Assembly: GCF_000761215.1 (NCBI RefSeq)
Contig: NZ_CP009438.1
Location: forward strand, 5,808,501 to 5,872,500
DNA: 64,000 nt
Reading direction: 5' to 3'
Origin: Streptomyces glaucescens
GTDB taxonomy: Bacteria > Actinomycetota > Actinomycetes > Streptomycetales > Streptomycetaceae
Shown here: piece by piece, positions 16,688 to 25,783 of the stretch
How the letters are laid out: each line of letters starts with the position of its first letter
How positions within the stretch are numbered: position 1 is the first letter of the stretch
Translations under genes and position numbers: made by a program
Notes under the pieces: model-generated
Told to the model about the DNA's origin: nothing
The model's database searches: none
The model's input: only the letters and a program-made list of their open reading frames with translations

Positions 16688-16858
16688 CTTCCTCCGTTAT
16701 TACTCTCCGCAGTCGAAATCCCTGTCGAAGCCGAATTGTTGTCCGCAATTTCCGCCTTCCTCTAGCTTTTCGTCTCAACGGCCCTCACTCTGGGTAGTGA
16801 CACAGTGGAGGTCGGGCGGACGCGCCGAGAGCGCGTCAGGACGGGACGGGGGCGACGC

Positions 16859-17329
16859 ATGGACGCGGTGCGGCTCATCGTGACGAGCAGGCGGGCCCTT
16901 GCGGCGAGCGGCGAAGTGCCGCAGATCATGACGGAGGTGTGGCAGGCGCAGGCGCTGGCACAGGCGATCGGCAGCCGCCTCGCCGTCTTCGGCCCGCCCG
17001 AACTGCGCGGCGAGGCGCTGGGGCTGACGGAGCTGGCGGGCCGCGGCTGCGGGGTGCTGGACCCCCCGGATCTCGGCCCGGACGAGCTGCGCGCGGCCCA
17101 GCTCACCGAACTGGGCGACGCCCGCCAGGCATTGACCTACCTGGGCGGACTGCTCGGCGAGGTCGGCATCGCGATGGTCGGCATCGCCTGCGCCGCGCCC
17201 GACGAGGCGACGTACTGGCAGTGCATGGAGGCCATCGACGCGGCGGACGAGTCCCGGGACCGGGTCCGCGAACTGCTGCGCAGACTGGCGGACCGGGAGC
17301 AGGCGATACCCGAGCGGGAGGCAGGCTGA
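16859..17329 (+). CDS. DUF6099-type conserved protein
   Basis: A 156-residue, mostly helical, soluble protein without signal peptide or membrane segments. The sequence (MDAVRLIVTSRRALAASGEVPQIMTEVWQAQALAQAIGSRLAV...) matches what I know as the Streptomyces-conserved DUF6099 family. ATG 16859 has GGGGGCG upstream; the frame opens 18 codons earlier but that part is basic and unlike protein. The 170-base leader is relatively AT-rich (16690-16770), probably its promoter. Function unknown. Confidence 0.7.
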   Translation: MDAVRLIVTSRRALAASGEVPQIMTEVWQAQALAQAIGSRLAVFGPPELRGEALGLTELAGRGCGVLDPPDLGPDELRAAQLTELGDARQALTYLGGLLGEVGIAMVGIACAAPDEATYWQCMEAIDAADESRDRVRELLRRLADREQAIPEREAG

Positions 17330-18133
17330 CCACCCCCGCCTCCCGCGACCCGAGAACAGGGCGCCACCGGTCGCCCGGCGGTCCGGCTCCACCCGAGCCG
17401 GCGATCGCCATCGTGCCGGGTCACCCGGCCCCGGCACGCCCCGCCCCGGGGCGCACCATCCTCACCCGCCGGGAGAGGGCAAGCGCACCCGCACGCCCAC
17501 CGGCCACCCCGCACGACGCTGGCGGAGCACCCCGCACGGCGGCCACCTGGTCACCCGGCGCGGCAGCGACCGGCCACTCCGTGCGACGCCTGCGGAGCAC
17601 CCCGCGCGGCGGCCATCGGCCACTGCGCGCGACGCGCCCGCGGAACACCAAGCACGACGCTGGCGGGGCACCCCGCAGGGCGGCCACCTGGTCACCCGGC
17701 GCGGCAGCGACCGGCCACTCCGTGCGAAGCCTGCGGAGCACCCCGCGCGGCGGCCACCGGTCACCCGGCGCGGCAGCCACCGGCCACCCCGCACGACCGC
17801 CCGCGGAACACCGAGCACGACGCTGGCTGGACACCCCGCACCGCGGCCACCTGGCGCCCCGCACCGCGGCCCGGCGACCACCTCGCCGGTCGCCCCGCAC
17901 CGCGGCCCGGCGACCACCCCGCCGGTCACCCCGCACGGTCGCCCACCGCCCGTCGGTCACCCCACCCGGGTCGCCGCGCAGACGGCCACCCCGCACGACC
18001 GCCCACCCGCCGTTCCGGACGGCGCCCGGGGCGTGCTCGCCCGGTGTGGCCGCGCGGCTCCGCCGGGCCATCGCGCCACGCCCCGCCGGACCCGCGGCCT
18101 CCGGACCGGGCTGCCACCAGGCAGGATGGACCC
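17330..18133. repeat. Repeat-rich non-coding stretch
   Basis: A block near 17511-17650, starting GCACGACGCTGGCGG and running through CACCTGGTCACCCGGCGCGG, recurs near 17651-17790 (about 140 bases later) and in broken form from about 17814. Smaller units CCCCGCACCGCGGCC with CGGCGACCACC follow at 17853-17935 (about 36 bases each, three copies). Both strands are open in several frames, but the translations are Arg/Ala/Gly/Pro repeats without family features, so I call no gene. The stretch ends at the oxidoreductase start. Confidence 0.7.
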
Positions 18134-19057
18134 ATGGACCTTCGAATCTTCACCGAACCCCAGCAGGGCGCCACCTACGAGACCCTGCTCACCGTGGCCA
18201 AGGCCACCGAGGATCTGGGGTTCGACGCGTTCTTCCGCTCCGACCACTATCTGAAGATGGGTTCCGTCGACGGGCTCCCCGGGCCCACGGACGCGTGGAT
18301 CACCCTCGCCGGTCTCGCCCGCGAGACGAAGCGGATCCGGCTGGGCACGCTGATGACCGCCGCCACCTTCCGCCTGCCCGGTGTGCTCGCGATCCAGGTC
18401 GCGCAGGTGGACCAGATGTCCGGGGGCCGGGTGGAGCTGGGGCTGGGCGCCGGCTGGTTCGAGGAGGAGCACAGGGCCTACGGCATCCCGTTCCCGAAGG
18501 AGAAGTTCGGGCGCCTGGAGGAGCAGCTGGCGATCGTCACCGGCCTGTGGGCCACGGAGCCCGGCAAGACCTTCGACTTCCACGGCCGGCACTACGACCT
18601 CACGGACTCGCCCGCGCTGCCCAAGCCCGCGCAGCCGAAGGTGCCCGTGCTGATCGGCGGCCACGGCGCCACCCGTACCCCGCGGCTCGCGGCCCGGTAC
18701 GCCGACGAGTTCAACATGCCCTTCGCCTCCGTCGAGGACAGCGTGCGCCAGTTCGGCCGGGTGCGTGCCGCCGCGGAGGAGATCGGCCGCAAGGGCGACG
18801 ACCTCGTCTACTCCAACGCCCTGGTGGTCTGCGTCGGCAGGGACGACGCCGAGGTGGCCCGCCGCGCCGCCGCCATCGGCCGCGAGGTCGACGAGCTGAA
18901 GCTCAACGGGCTGGCCGGCTCCCCGGCCGAGGTCGTCGACAAGATCGGCCGCTACGCGGAGGCCGGGTCGAGCCGGATCTACCTCCAGCTCCTCGACCTC
19001 GGCGACCTCGACCACCTGGAACTGATCGCCGCCCAGGTGCAGTCCCAGCTCTCGTAG
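18134..19057 (+). CDS. LLM-class F420-dependent oxidoreductase
   Basis: A 307-residue luciferase-like TIM-barrel protein (MDLRIFTEPQQGATYETLLTVAKATEDLGFDAFFRSDHYL; VAQVDQMSGGRVELGLGAGWFEEEHRAYGIPFP; LIGGHGATRTPRLAARYADEFN). These motifs mark the F420-dependent branch common in actinobacteria rather than FMN luciferases. ATG 18134 is preceded by CAGGATGG. It is followed by a strong hairpin. Substrate not predictable. Confidence 0.88.
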   Translation: MDLRIFTEPQQGATYETLLTVAKATEDLGFDAFFRSDHYLKMGSVDGLPGPTDAWITLAGLARETKRIRLGTLMTAATFRLPGVLAIQVAQVDQMSGGRVELGLGAGWFEEEHRAYGIPFPKEKFGRLEEQLAIVTGLWATEPGKTFDFHGRHYDLTDSPALPKPAQPKVPVLIGGHGATRTPRLAARYADEFNMPFASVEDSVRQFGRVRAAAEEIGRKGDDLVYSNALVVCVGRDDAEVARRAAAIGREVDELKLNGLAGSPAEVVDKIGRYAEAGSSRIYLQLLDLGDLDHLELIAAQVQSQLS

Positions 19058-19126
19058 CACCCCCCCGCGAATAACCGTGGGCGCAGGTCCGGACCGGTGT
19101 GCGATGGTACGACGGTCATCCTGCCG

Positions 19127-19157
19127 AAGCCCCCAGGATCACCACTCCTGGGGGCTT
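19127..19157. terminator. Strong hairpin terminator
   Basis: A perfect 12-bp stem, AAGCCCCCAGGA with TCCTGGGGGCTT, 7-base loop, followed by TCGCG. It separates the oxidoreductase gene from hen1; as it lies 49 bases before hen1 it could also attenuate that transcript. Confidence 0.75.
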
Positions 19158-19205
19158 TCGCGTAGGCCGTTCCCGTCCGATCCTTCCGCCGGAGAGGCCC
19201 TCCGC

Positions 19206-20675
19206 ATGTTCCTGACGATCAGTACCACCGGCACCCCCGAACGCCCGGCCACCGACCTCGGCTACCTGCTGCACAAGCATCCCGGGAAGGCGCAGGCGTT
19301 CTCCACCTCCTACGGCACCGCGCACGTCCTCTACCCCGAGGCGGACGAGCAGCGGTGCACGGCGGCGCTGCTGCTGGAGGTGGACGCGGTGGCACTGGTC
19401 CGGCGCGGCAAGGGCAAGGGCCGCGGCGGCGCCCCCGACGCGGCGCTCGCGCAGTACGTCAACGACCGCCCCTACGCCGCCTCCTCACTGCTCGCGGTGG
19501 CGATCGGCGCCGTCTTCTCCAGCGCGATGCGCGGAGTGTGCGGCGCCCGGCCGGAGCTGCCCGCGCGGGCCCGGCCGCTGCGCGTGGAGGTGCCCGCGCT
19601 GCCCGCCCGCGGCGGCGCCGGGCTCGTCCGCCGCCTCTTCGAGCCGCTGGGCTGGACGGTCACCGCCGAACCCGTCGCCCTGGACACGGCGTTCCCGGAG
19701 TGGGGCGACTCCCGGTATGTGCGGCTGGTCCTGGAGTCGGAGTCCCGCACGCTCGCCGAGGCGCTGCGGCACCTGTACGTGCTGCTCCCGGTCCTGGACG
19801 ACGCCAAGCACTACTGGGTGTCCGCCGACGAGGTCGACAAGCTGCTGCGGGTCGGCGAGGGCTGGCTGCCCGACCACCCGGAGCAGAAGCTGATCACCAG
19901 CCGCTACCTCTCCCGCCGCTGGTCGCTGACCCGGGAGGCGATGGCCCGGCTCGAGCTGGTGCGGCTGGCCGAGACGGACGACAGCGAGGTCGAGGCGATC
20001 GACAACGCCGTCGCCGCGGAGGCCGAGGCCGAGGAGAGGCCGGCCCCGCTCGCCGTGCAGCGCCGCGACGCCATCGTCGCGGCGCTCACCGAGGCCGGCG
20101 CCGCCCGTGTCCTGGACCTGGGCTGCGGCGAGGGGCACCTGGTGCAGACCCTGCTCCAGGACCCGCGGTTCACCGAGATCGTCGGCGTCGACGTGTCGGT
20201 ACGCGCCCTCACCATCGCCTCCCGGCGGCTGAAGCTGGACCGCATGGGGGAGCGGCAGGCCTCCCGGGTGCGGCTCCTGCAGGGCTCGCTCGCCTACACC
20301 GACAGCCGGCTCAAGGGCTATGACGCGGCCGTGCTCAGCGAGGTCGTCGAGCACGTGGACCTGCCCCGGCTGCCCGCCCTGGAGTACGCGGTGTTCGGCG
20401 CGGCCCGCCCCCGCACGGTCCTGGTGACCACCCCCAACGCCGAGTACAACGTGCGCTGGGAGAGCCTCCCGGCCGGCCACGTCCGGCACCGCGACCACCG
20501 CTTCGAGTGGACCCGGGAGGAGTTCCGGGCCTGGGCCGGCGCGGTGGCCGAACGACACGGGTACGGCGTGCGGTTCGTGCCCGTCGGATCGGACGACCCC
20601 GAGGTGGGGCCGCCCACCCAGATGGCCGTCTTCACCAGGAACGACGCGAACGAGAAGGAGGCGAAGGCAGCATGA
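19206..20675 (+). CDS. hen1: 3'-terminal RNA ribose 2'-O-methyltransferase Hen1
   Basis: A 489-residue bacterial Hen1. The N-terminal half (to about 260) is the Hen1-specific domain that binds and activates Pnkp ligase; the C-terminal half is the methyltransferase: SAM motif VLDLGCGEGHL near residue 302 and metal-binding Glu/Glu/His in SEVVEHVDL near 377, with later His in GHVRHRDHRFEW. It methylates the ribose 2'-OH at the 3' end of a cut RNA before ligation, which protects the site from being cut again. ATG 19206 follows GGAGAGG. Its stop overlaps the pnkp start (ATGA), the usual bacterial operon. Confidence 0.95.
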   Translation: MFLTISTTGTPERPATDLGYLLHKHPGKAQAFSTSYGTAHVLYPEADEQRCTAALLLEVDAVALVRRGKGKGRGGAPDAALAQYVNDRPYAASSLLAVAIGAVFSSAMRGVCGARPELPARARPLRVEVPALPARGGAGLVRRLFEPLGWTVTAEPVALDTAFPEWGDSRYVRLVLESESRTLAEALRHLYVLLPVLDDAKHYWVSADEVDKLLRVGEGWLPDHPEQKLITSRYLSRRWSLTREAMARLELVRLAETDDSEVEAIDNAVAAEAEAEERPAPLAVQRRDAIVAALTEAGAARVLDLGCGEGHLVQTLLQDPRFTEIVGVDVSVRALTIASRRLKLDRMGERQASRVRLLQGSLAYTDSRLKGYDAAVLSEVVEHVDLPRLPALEYAVFGAARPRTVLVTTPNAEYNVRWESLPAGHVRHRDHRFEWTREEFRAWAGAVAERHGYGVRFVPVGSDDPEVGPPTQMAVFTRNDANEKEAKAA

Positions 20676-23212
20676 CCGAGACCCCGGAGGGACGAACCCT
20701 TCCCGTCACCGACCTCTCCCTCGTCGTGCTCATCGGGGCCTCCGGCTCCGGCAAGTCGACCTTCGCCCGCCGGCACTTCAGGCCCACCGAGGTGATCTCC
20801 TCCGACTTCTGCCGCGGCCTGGTCTCCGACGACGAGAACGACCAGAGCGCGACGCAGGACGCGTTCGACGTCCTGCACTACGTCGCGGGCAAGCGGCTGG
20901 CCGCCGGCCGCCGCACGGTGGTGGACGCCACCAGCGTGCAGAAAGAGGCCCGGCGGCAGCTCCTCGACCTGGCCAGACAGCACGACGTCCTGCCGATCGC
21001 CATCGTGCTCGACATGCCCGAGGAGGTGTGCGCCGCACGCAACGCGACCCGCAGCGACCGCGCCGGAATGCCGCGCCGCGTCATCCAGCGCCACATCCGC
21101 GAACTCAGACGCTCGCTGCGGCACCTGGAGCGCGAGGGGTTCCGCAAGGTGCACGTCCTGCGTGGCGTGGAGGAGGCCGAGCGCGCCACCGTCGTCACCG
21201 AGAAGCGGCTCAACGACCTCACGCACCTCACCGGCCCCTTCGACATCATCGGCGACGTCCACGGCTGCTCGGCGGAACTGGAGGCGCTGCTCGGCAGGCT
21301 CGGCTACGTCGACGGCGTGCACCCGCAGGGCCGTACCGCCGTGTTCGTCGGCGACCTGGTCGACCGCGGCCCGGACAGCCCCGGGGTGCTGCGCCGCGTG
21401 ATGTCCATGGTGAAGTCGGGCAACGCGCTGTGCGTGCCGGGCAACCACGAGAACAAGTACGGCCGCCTCCTGAAGGGCCGCAAGGTCCGGCACACCCACG
21501 GGCTCGCCGAGACCGTCGAGCAGATGGACGGCGAGAGCGAGGAGTTCCGGCAGGAGGTGCGCGAGTTCATCGACGGACTCGTCAGCCACTACGTCCTGGA
21601 CGGCGGCAAGCTGGTCGTCTGCCACGCCGGCCTGCCGGAGAAGTACCACGGCCGCACCTCCGGCCGGGTCCGCAGCCACGCCCTCTACGGTGACACGACC
21701 GGCGAGACCGACGAGTTCGGCCTGCCGGTGCGCTACCCGTGGGCGGAGGACTACCGGGGCCGGGCGGCCGTCGTCTACGGCCACACCCCGGTGCCCGAGG
21801 CCACCTGGCTGAACAACACGATCTGCCTGGACACCGGCGCCGTGTTCGGCGGCAAGCTCACCGCGCTGCGCTGGCCGGAGCGGCAGCTCGTCGACGTACC
21901 GGCGGAGCGGGTCTGGTACGAGCCGGCGAAGCCGCTGCGCAGCGAGGCACCCGGCGGGCACGACGGCCGGCCGCTGGACCTGGCCGACGTGCGGGGCCGG
22001 CGGATCGTGGAGACCCGGCACGCGGGCCGGATATCGGTGCGGGAGGAGAACGGGGCCGCCGCCCTGGAGGTCATGAGCCGCTTCGCGGTCGACCCCCGGC
22101 TGCTGCCGTACCTCCCGCCGACCATGGCCCCGACCGCCACGAGCACCGTCGACGGCTACCTGGAACACCCGGCGGAGGCGTTCGCCCAGTACGCCGGGGA
22201 CGGGGTCGCGCGGGTCGTGTGCGAGGAGAAGCACATGGGGTCGCGGGCCGTGGCCCTGGTGTGCCGGGACGCGGACGCGGCACGCCGGCGGTTCGGCGTG
22301 GACGGGCCCACCGGGTCCCTCTACACCCGCACCGGGCGGCCCTTCTTCGACGACGGCACGGTCACCGAGGCGGTCCTCGGCCGGCTGCGCGAGGCGATCG
22401 GCGCCGCCGGGCTGTGGACGGAGCTGGACACCGACTGGCTGCTGCTGGACGCCGAGCTGATGCCGTGGTCGCTGAAGGCGTCCGGGCTGCTGCGCAGTCA
22501 GTACGCCGCGGTCGGCGCCGCCTCCGGCGCCGTGTTCCCGGGCGTGCTGGCCGCCCTGGAGGGCGCCGCGGCGCGGGGCGTGGAGCTCGGCGGGCTGCTG
22601 GACCGGCAGCGCGAGCGGGCCGCCGACGCGGCGGCCTTCACCGCGGCCTACCGCCGCTACTGCTGGACCACCGAGGGCCTGGACGGCGTCCGGCTGGCGC
22701 CGTTCCAGATCCTCGCGGTGCGCGGCCGCAGCCTCGCCGGGCTGCCGCACGACGAACAGCTCGCCCTGCTGGACCGGCTCGTCGAGCACGACGGCAGCGG
22801 ACTGCTGCAGACCACGCGACGGCTGTACGTCGACACCGCGGACCCCGAGTCCGTGCGGGCCGGCGTCGACTGGTGGCTGGAGATGACCGGGCGCGGCGGT
22901 GAGGGCATGGTCGTCAAACCGGTCGGCGCGCTGGTCCGCGACAGCGAGGGGCGGCTGGTGCAGCCCGGCATCAAGTGCCGGGGCCGGGAGTACCTGCGGA
23001 TCATCTACGGTCCCGAGTACACCCGCCCGGACAACCTGGCCCGGCTGCGGCAGCGGTTCCTGAACCACAAGCGGTCACTGGCCGTGCGCGAGTACGCCCT
23101 CGGTCTCGAGGCCCTGGACCGGCTGGCCGAGGGCGAGCCGCTGTGGCGGGTCCACGAGGCGGTCTTCGCGGTGCTCGCCCTGGAGTCCGAGCCGGTGGAC
23201 CCGCGGCTCTGA
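20672..23212 (+). CDS. pnkp: Polynucleotide kinase-phosphatase-ligase Pnkp (RNA repair)
   Basis: An 846-residue three-domain protein. Residues 15-170 are the 5'-OH kinase (P-loop GASGSGKST at 22-30). Residues about 185-480 are the metallophosphatase that heals 2',3'-cyclic phosphate ends (GDVHG, GDLVDRGP, GNHE). Residues about 490-846 are the ligase-type adenylyltransferase with KHMGSR, Lys as the AMP acceptor. Length fits the C. thermocellum enzyme. The ligase part needs the Hen1 N-terminal domain, encoded just upstream with an overlapping stop/start. Together they repair RNAs cut by ribotoxins. Confidence 0.95.
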   Translation: MTETPEGRTLPVTDLSLVVLIGASGSGKSTFARRHFRPTEVISSDFCRGLVSDDENDQSATQDAFDVLHYVAGKRLAAGRRTVVDATSVQKEARRQLLDLARQHDVLPIAIVLDMPEEVCAARNATRSDRAGMPRRVIQRHIRELRRSLRHLEREGFRKVHVLRGVEEAERATVVTEKRLNDLTHLTGPFDIIGDVHGCSAELEALLGRLGYVDGVHPQGRTAVFVGDLVDRGPDSPGVLRRVMSMVKSGNALCVPGNHENKYGRLLKGRKVRHTHGLAETVEQMDGESEEFRQEVREFIDGLVSHYVLDGGKLVVCHAGLPEKYHGRTSGRVRSHALYGDTTGETDEFGLPVRYPWAEDYRGRAAVVYGHTPVPEATWLNNTICLDTGAVFGGKLTALRWPERQLVDVPAERVWYEPAKPLRSEAPGGHDGRPLDLADVRGRRIVETRHAGRISVREENGAAALEVMSRFAVDPRLLPYLPPTMAPTATSTVDGYLEHPAEAFAQYAGDGVARVVCEEKHMGSRAVALVCRDADAARRRFGVDGPTGSLYTRTGRPFFDDGTVTEAVLGRLREAIGAAGLWTELDTDWLLLDAELMPWSLKASGLLRSQYAAVGAASGAVFPGVLAALEGAAARGVELGGLLDRQRERAADAAAFTAAYRRYCWTTEGLDGVRLAPFQILAVRGRSLAGLPHDEQLALLDRLVEHDGSGLLQTTRRLYVDTADPESVRAGVDWWLEMTGRGGEGMVVKPVGALVRDSEGRLVQPGIKCRGREYLRIIYGPEYTRPDNLARLRQRFLNHKRSLAVREYALGLEALDRLAEGEPLWRVHEAVFAVLALESEPVDPRL

Positions 23213-23332
23213 CCCGCCGCCGCGGGCGGCGCTCTCCCGGCCGGGCCCGGGTCCGCGGGCGGAGCCGGACGGATCGGCGGGGAAACGGCCGATGCGGGGG
23301 GTAACAGGCGCGCGAAGGGTCAGGATGAAGGC

Positions 23333-24556
23333 ATGGGATTCCACGTCGACTCCGAGGCCGGGCGGCTGCGCCACGTCATCCTGCACCGGCCGGATCTCGA
23401 GCTCAAAAGGCTCACCCCCAGCAACAAGGACGCCCTTCTCTTCGACGACGTGCTCTGGGTGCGCCGGGCACGGGCCGAGCACGACGGGTTCGCCGACGTG
23501 CTGCGCGACCGGGGCGTCACCGTCCACCTGTTCGGCGATCTGCTCGCCGAGGCCCTGGAGATCCCGGCGGCCCGGACGCTGGTCCTGGACCGGGTCTTCG
23601 ACGAGAAGGAGTACGGCCCGCTCGCCACGGATCATCTGCGCGCGGTCTTCGACACGCTGCCCGCCAGGGAACTCGCGGAGGCGCTGGTCGGCGGCATGAC
23701 GAAGCGGGAGTTCCTGGACGCCCACGCGGAGCCCGTCTCGGTGCGGTTCCACGTGATGGATCTGGACGACTTCCTGCTGCGCCCGCTGCCGAACCACCTC
23801 TTCACCCGGGACACCTCGGCCTGGATCTACGACGGCGTGTCCATCAACGCCATGCGCTGGCCCGCCCGCCAGCGGGAGACGGTGCACTTCGAGGCGATCT
23901 ACCGGCACCATCCGCTCTTCCGCGGCGAGGACTTCCACCTCTGGTCGGAGGGCCAGGCCGACTACCCCTCCACCATCGAGGGCGGTGACGTCCTCGTCAT
24001 CGGCAACGGCGCCGTCCTGATCGGCATGAGCGAGCGCACCACCCCGCAGGCCGTCGAGATGCTCGCGCACAAGCTGTTCGCGGCCGGGTCCGCGCAGACG
24101 ATCGTGGCGCTCGACCTGCCGAAGCGGCGGGCGCTGATGCATCTCGACACCGTGATGACGATGGTCGACGGCGACACCTTCACCCAGTACGCGGGTCTGG
24201 GCATGCTCCGCTCGTACACCATCGAGCCGGGCACCGCGGAGCGCGAGCTGAAGGTCACCGACCATCCGCCGGAGCACATGCACCGCGCGATCGCCGCCGC
24301 GCTCGGCCTGAGCGAGATCCGGGTGCTGACCGCCACCCAGGACGTGCACGCGGCGGAGCGGGAGCAGTGGGACGACGGCTGCAACGTGCTGGCGGTGGAG
24401 CCGGGCGTGGTCGTCGCCTACGAGCGGAACTCCACCACCAACACGCACCTGCGCAAGCAGGGCATCGAGGTGATCGAGATCCCGGGCAGCGAGCTGGGCC
24501 GGGGCAGGGGCGGGCCGCGCTGCATGAGCTGCCCGGTGCAGCGGGAGGCGGTATAA
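23333..24556 (+). CDS. arcA: Arginine deiminase ArcA
   Basis: A 407-residue arginine deiminase, converting arginine to citrulline and ammonia. Seen: the N-terminal EAGRLRHVILHRP, the FTRDTSAWIYDG substrate loop, TIEGGDVLVIGNGAVLIGMSERT, HLDTVMTMVD, and the nucleophile Cys in the C-terminal RCMSCPV. ATG 23333 starts at the family's usual position. It is followed by an ornithine carbamoyltransferase gene and a permease gene, giving a partial arginine deiminase pathway; no carbamate kinase is in the window. Confidence 0.95.
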   Translation: MGFHVDSEAGRLRHVILHRPDLELKRLTPSNKDALLFDDVLWVRRARAEHDGFADVLRDRGVTVHLFGDLLAEALEIPAARTLVLDRVFDEKEYGPLATDHLRAVFDTLPARELAEALVGGMTKREFLDAHAEPVSVRFHVMDLDDFLLRPLPNHLFTRDTSAWIYDGVSINAMRWPARQRETVHFEAIYRHHPLFRGEDFHLWSEGQADYPSTIEGGDVLVIGNGAVLIGMSERTTPQAVEMLAHKLFAAGSAQTIVALDLPKRRALMHLDTVMTMVDGDTFTQYAGLGMLRSYTIEPGTAERELKVTDHPPEHMHRAIAAALGLSEIRVLTATQDVHAAEREQWDDGCNVLAVEPGVVVAYERNSTTNTHLRKQGIEVIEIPGSELGRGRGGPRCMSCPVQREAV

Positions 24557-24600
24557 CCCCTGACCACGGGTGCGGGGCCGGGCCTCGGCGACAGCGGGGC

Positions 24601-24640
24601 TCCGTATATTAATGCTGGACGTCGTATAGACTTCCAGGGT
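24601..24640 (+). promoter_or_regulatory. AT-rich promoter/possible operator before ornithine carbamoyltransferase
   Basis: An AT-rich island in the 114-base gap contains two CGTATA words (24603 and 24623) around TTAATGC. It may hold the promoter and an ArgR-type site, but I cannot match a consensus with confidence. Confidence 0.35.
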
Positions 24641-24670
24641 CGTTTCCGTCCCCGTCCCCTGGAGCGCCCC

Positions 24671-25678
24671 ATGGCGACAGTCCCGACCGCCCTCGCCGGC
24701 CGCCACTTCCTCAAGGAGCTCGACTTCACCGAGCAGGAGTTCCTCGGGCTGGTCGAGCTGGCCGCCGAGCTGAAGGCCGCGAAGAAGGCCGGGACCGAGA
24801 CGCGGTACCTGCGGGGCCGGAACATCGCGCTGATCTTCGAGAAGACCTCCACCCGCACCCGCTGCGCCTTCGAGGTCGCCGCCGCCGACCAGGGCGCCTC
24901 GACGACGTACCTGGACCCGTCCGGCTCGCAGATCGGCCACAAGGAGTCCGTGAAGGACACCGCCCGCGTGCTCGGCCGGATGTTCGACGCCATCGAGTAC
25001 CGGGGCGACAGCCAGGCCGGTGTCGAGGAACTGGCGGCGCACGCGGGCGTGCCCGTCTACAACGGACTCACCGACGACTGGCACCCCACCCAGATGCTCG
25101 CCGACGTGCTCACCATGACCGAGCACACCGCCAAGCCGGTCAAGGAGATCGCCTTCGCCTACCTCGGCGACGCCCGCTTCAACATGGGCAACTCCTACCT
25201 GGTCACCGGCGCCCTGCTCGGCCTGGACGTCCGCATCGTCGCCCCGAGGTCCTACTGGCCCGCCCAGGAGATCGTCGACCGGGCCCACGCCCTCGCCGCG
25301 ACCAGCGGCGCCCGGATCACCCTCACCGAGTCGGTCGAGGAGGGCGTGCGCGGCGCCGACTTCGTCGCCACCGACGTCTGGGTCTCCATGGGCGAGCCCA
25401 AGGAGGTCTGGGACGAGCGGATCACCGCCCTCGGCCCGTACGCGGTGACGATGGACGTGCTGCGCGCCACCGGCAACCCGGACGTGAAGTTCCTGCACTG
25501 CCTGCCCGCCTTCCACGACCTGGGCACCGAGGTCGGCCGGGACATCCACGCCCGCCACGGCCTGGACTCCCTCGAGGTCACCGACGAGGTCTTCGAGTCG
25601 GTCCACTCGGTCGTCTTCGACGAGGCCGAGAACCGGCTGCACACCATCAAGGCCGTGCTGGTCGCGACCCTGGCGTGA
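24671..25678 (+). CDS. arcB: Ornithine carbamoyltransferase (catabolic ArcB type)
   Basis: A 335-residue carbamoyltransferase. Carbamoyl-phosphate motif STRTR (residues about 56-60), HPTQ (near 140), and ornithine-binding HCLPAFH (near 277, with the substrate Cys). Placed after arcA, it should run in the catabolic direction, citrulline plus phosphate to ornithine and carbamoyl phosphate, though an anabolic role cannot be excluded. Its own promoter region lies in the gap after arcA. ATG 24671 follows CCTGGAGCGCC. Confidence 0.92.
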   Translation: MATVPTALAGRHFLKELDFTEQEFLGLVELAAELKAAKKAGTETRYLRGRNIALIFEKTSTRTRCAFEVAAADQGASTTYLDPSGSQIGHKESVKDTARVLGRMFDAIEYRGDSQAGVEELAAHAGVPVYNGLTDDWHPTQMLADVLTMTEHTAKPVKEIAFAYLGDARFNMGNSYLVTGALLGLDVRIVAPRSYWPAQEIVDRAHALAATSGARITLTESVEEGVRGADFVATDVWVSMGEPKEVWDERITALGPYAVTMDVLRATGNPDVKFLHCLPAFHDLGTEVGRDIHARHGLDSLEVTDEVFESVHSVVFDEAENRLHTIKAVLVATLA

Positions 25679-25783
25679 CCGGCCAGGCCTTATGCTGTCC
25701 GGCGGCCCGGAGCCACCCCTTCCGAGGCCGCCGCGCGCCCCCACCAGGGCGCATGTCCGTCCCCAGAAACGAGCACCACCCGC

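Noticed and set aside
17500..17940. CRISPR array
   Set aside because: Repeat units differ in length and are imperfect, spacers are not unique, and no cas genes are in the window.
17421..18071. Open frame of 216 codons in the repeat stretch, minus strand
   Set aside because: Consists of repeated PVAAAPGD and WPPRGV words that simply mirror the DNA repeats; no start signal or family.
20318..23068. Open frame of 916 codons antisense to hen1/pnkp
   Set aside because: A shadow of two certain genes.
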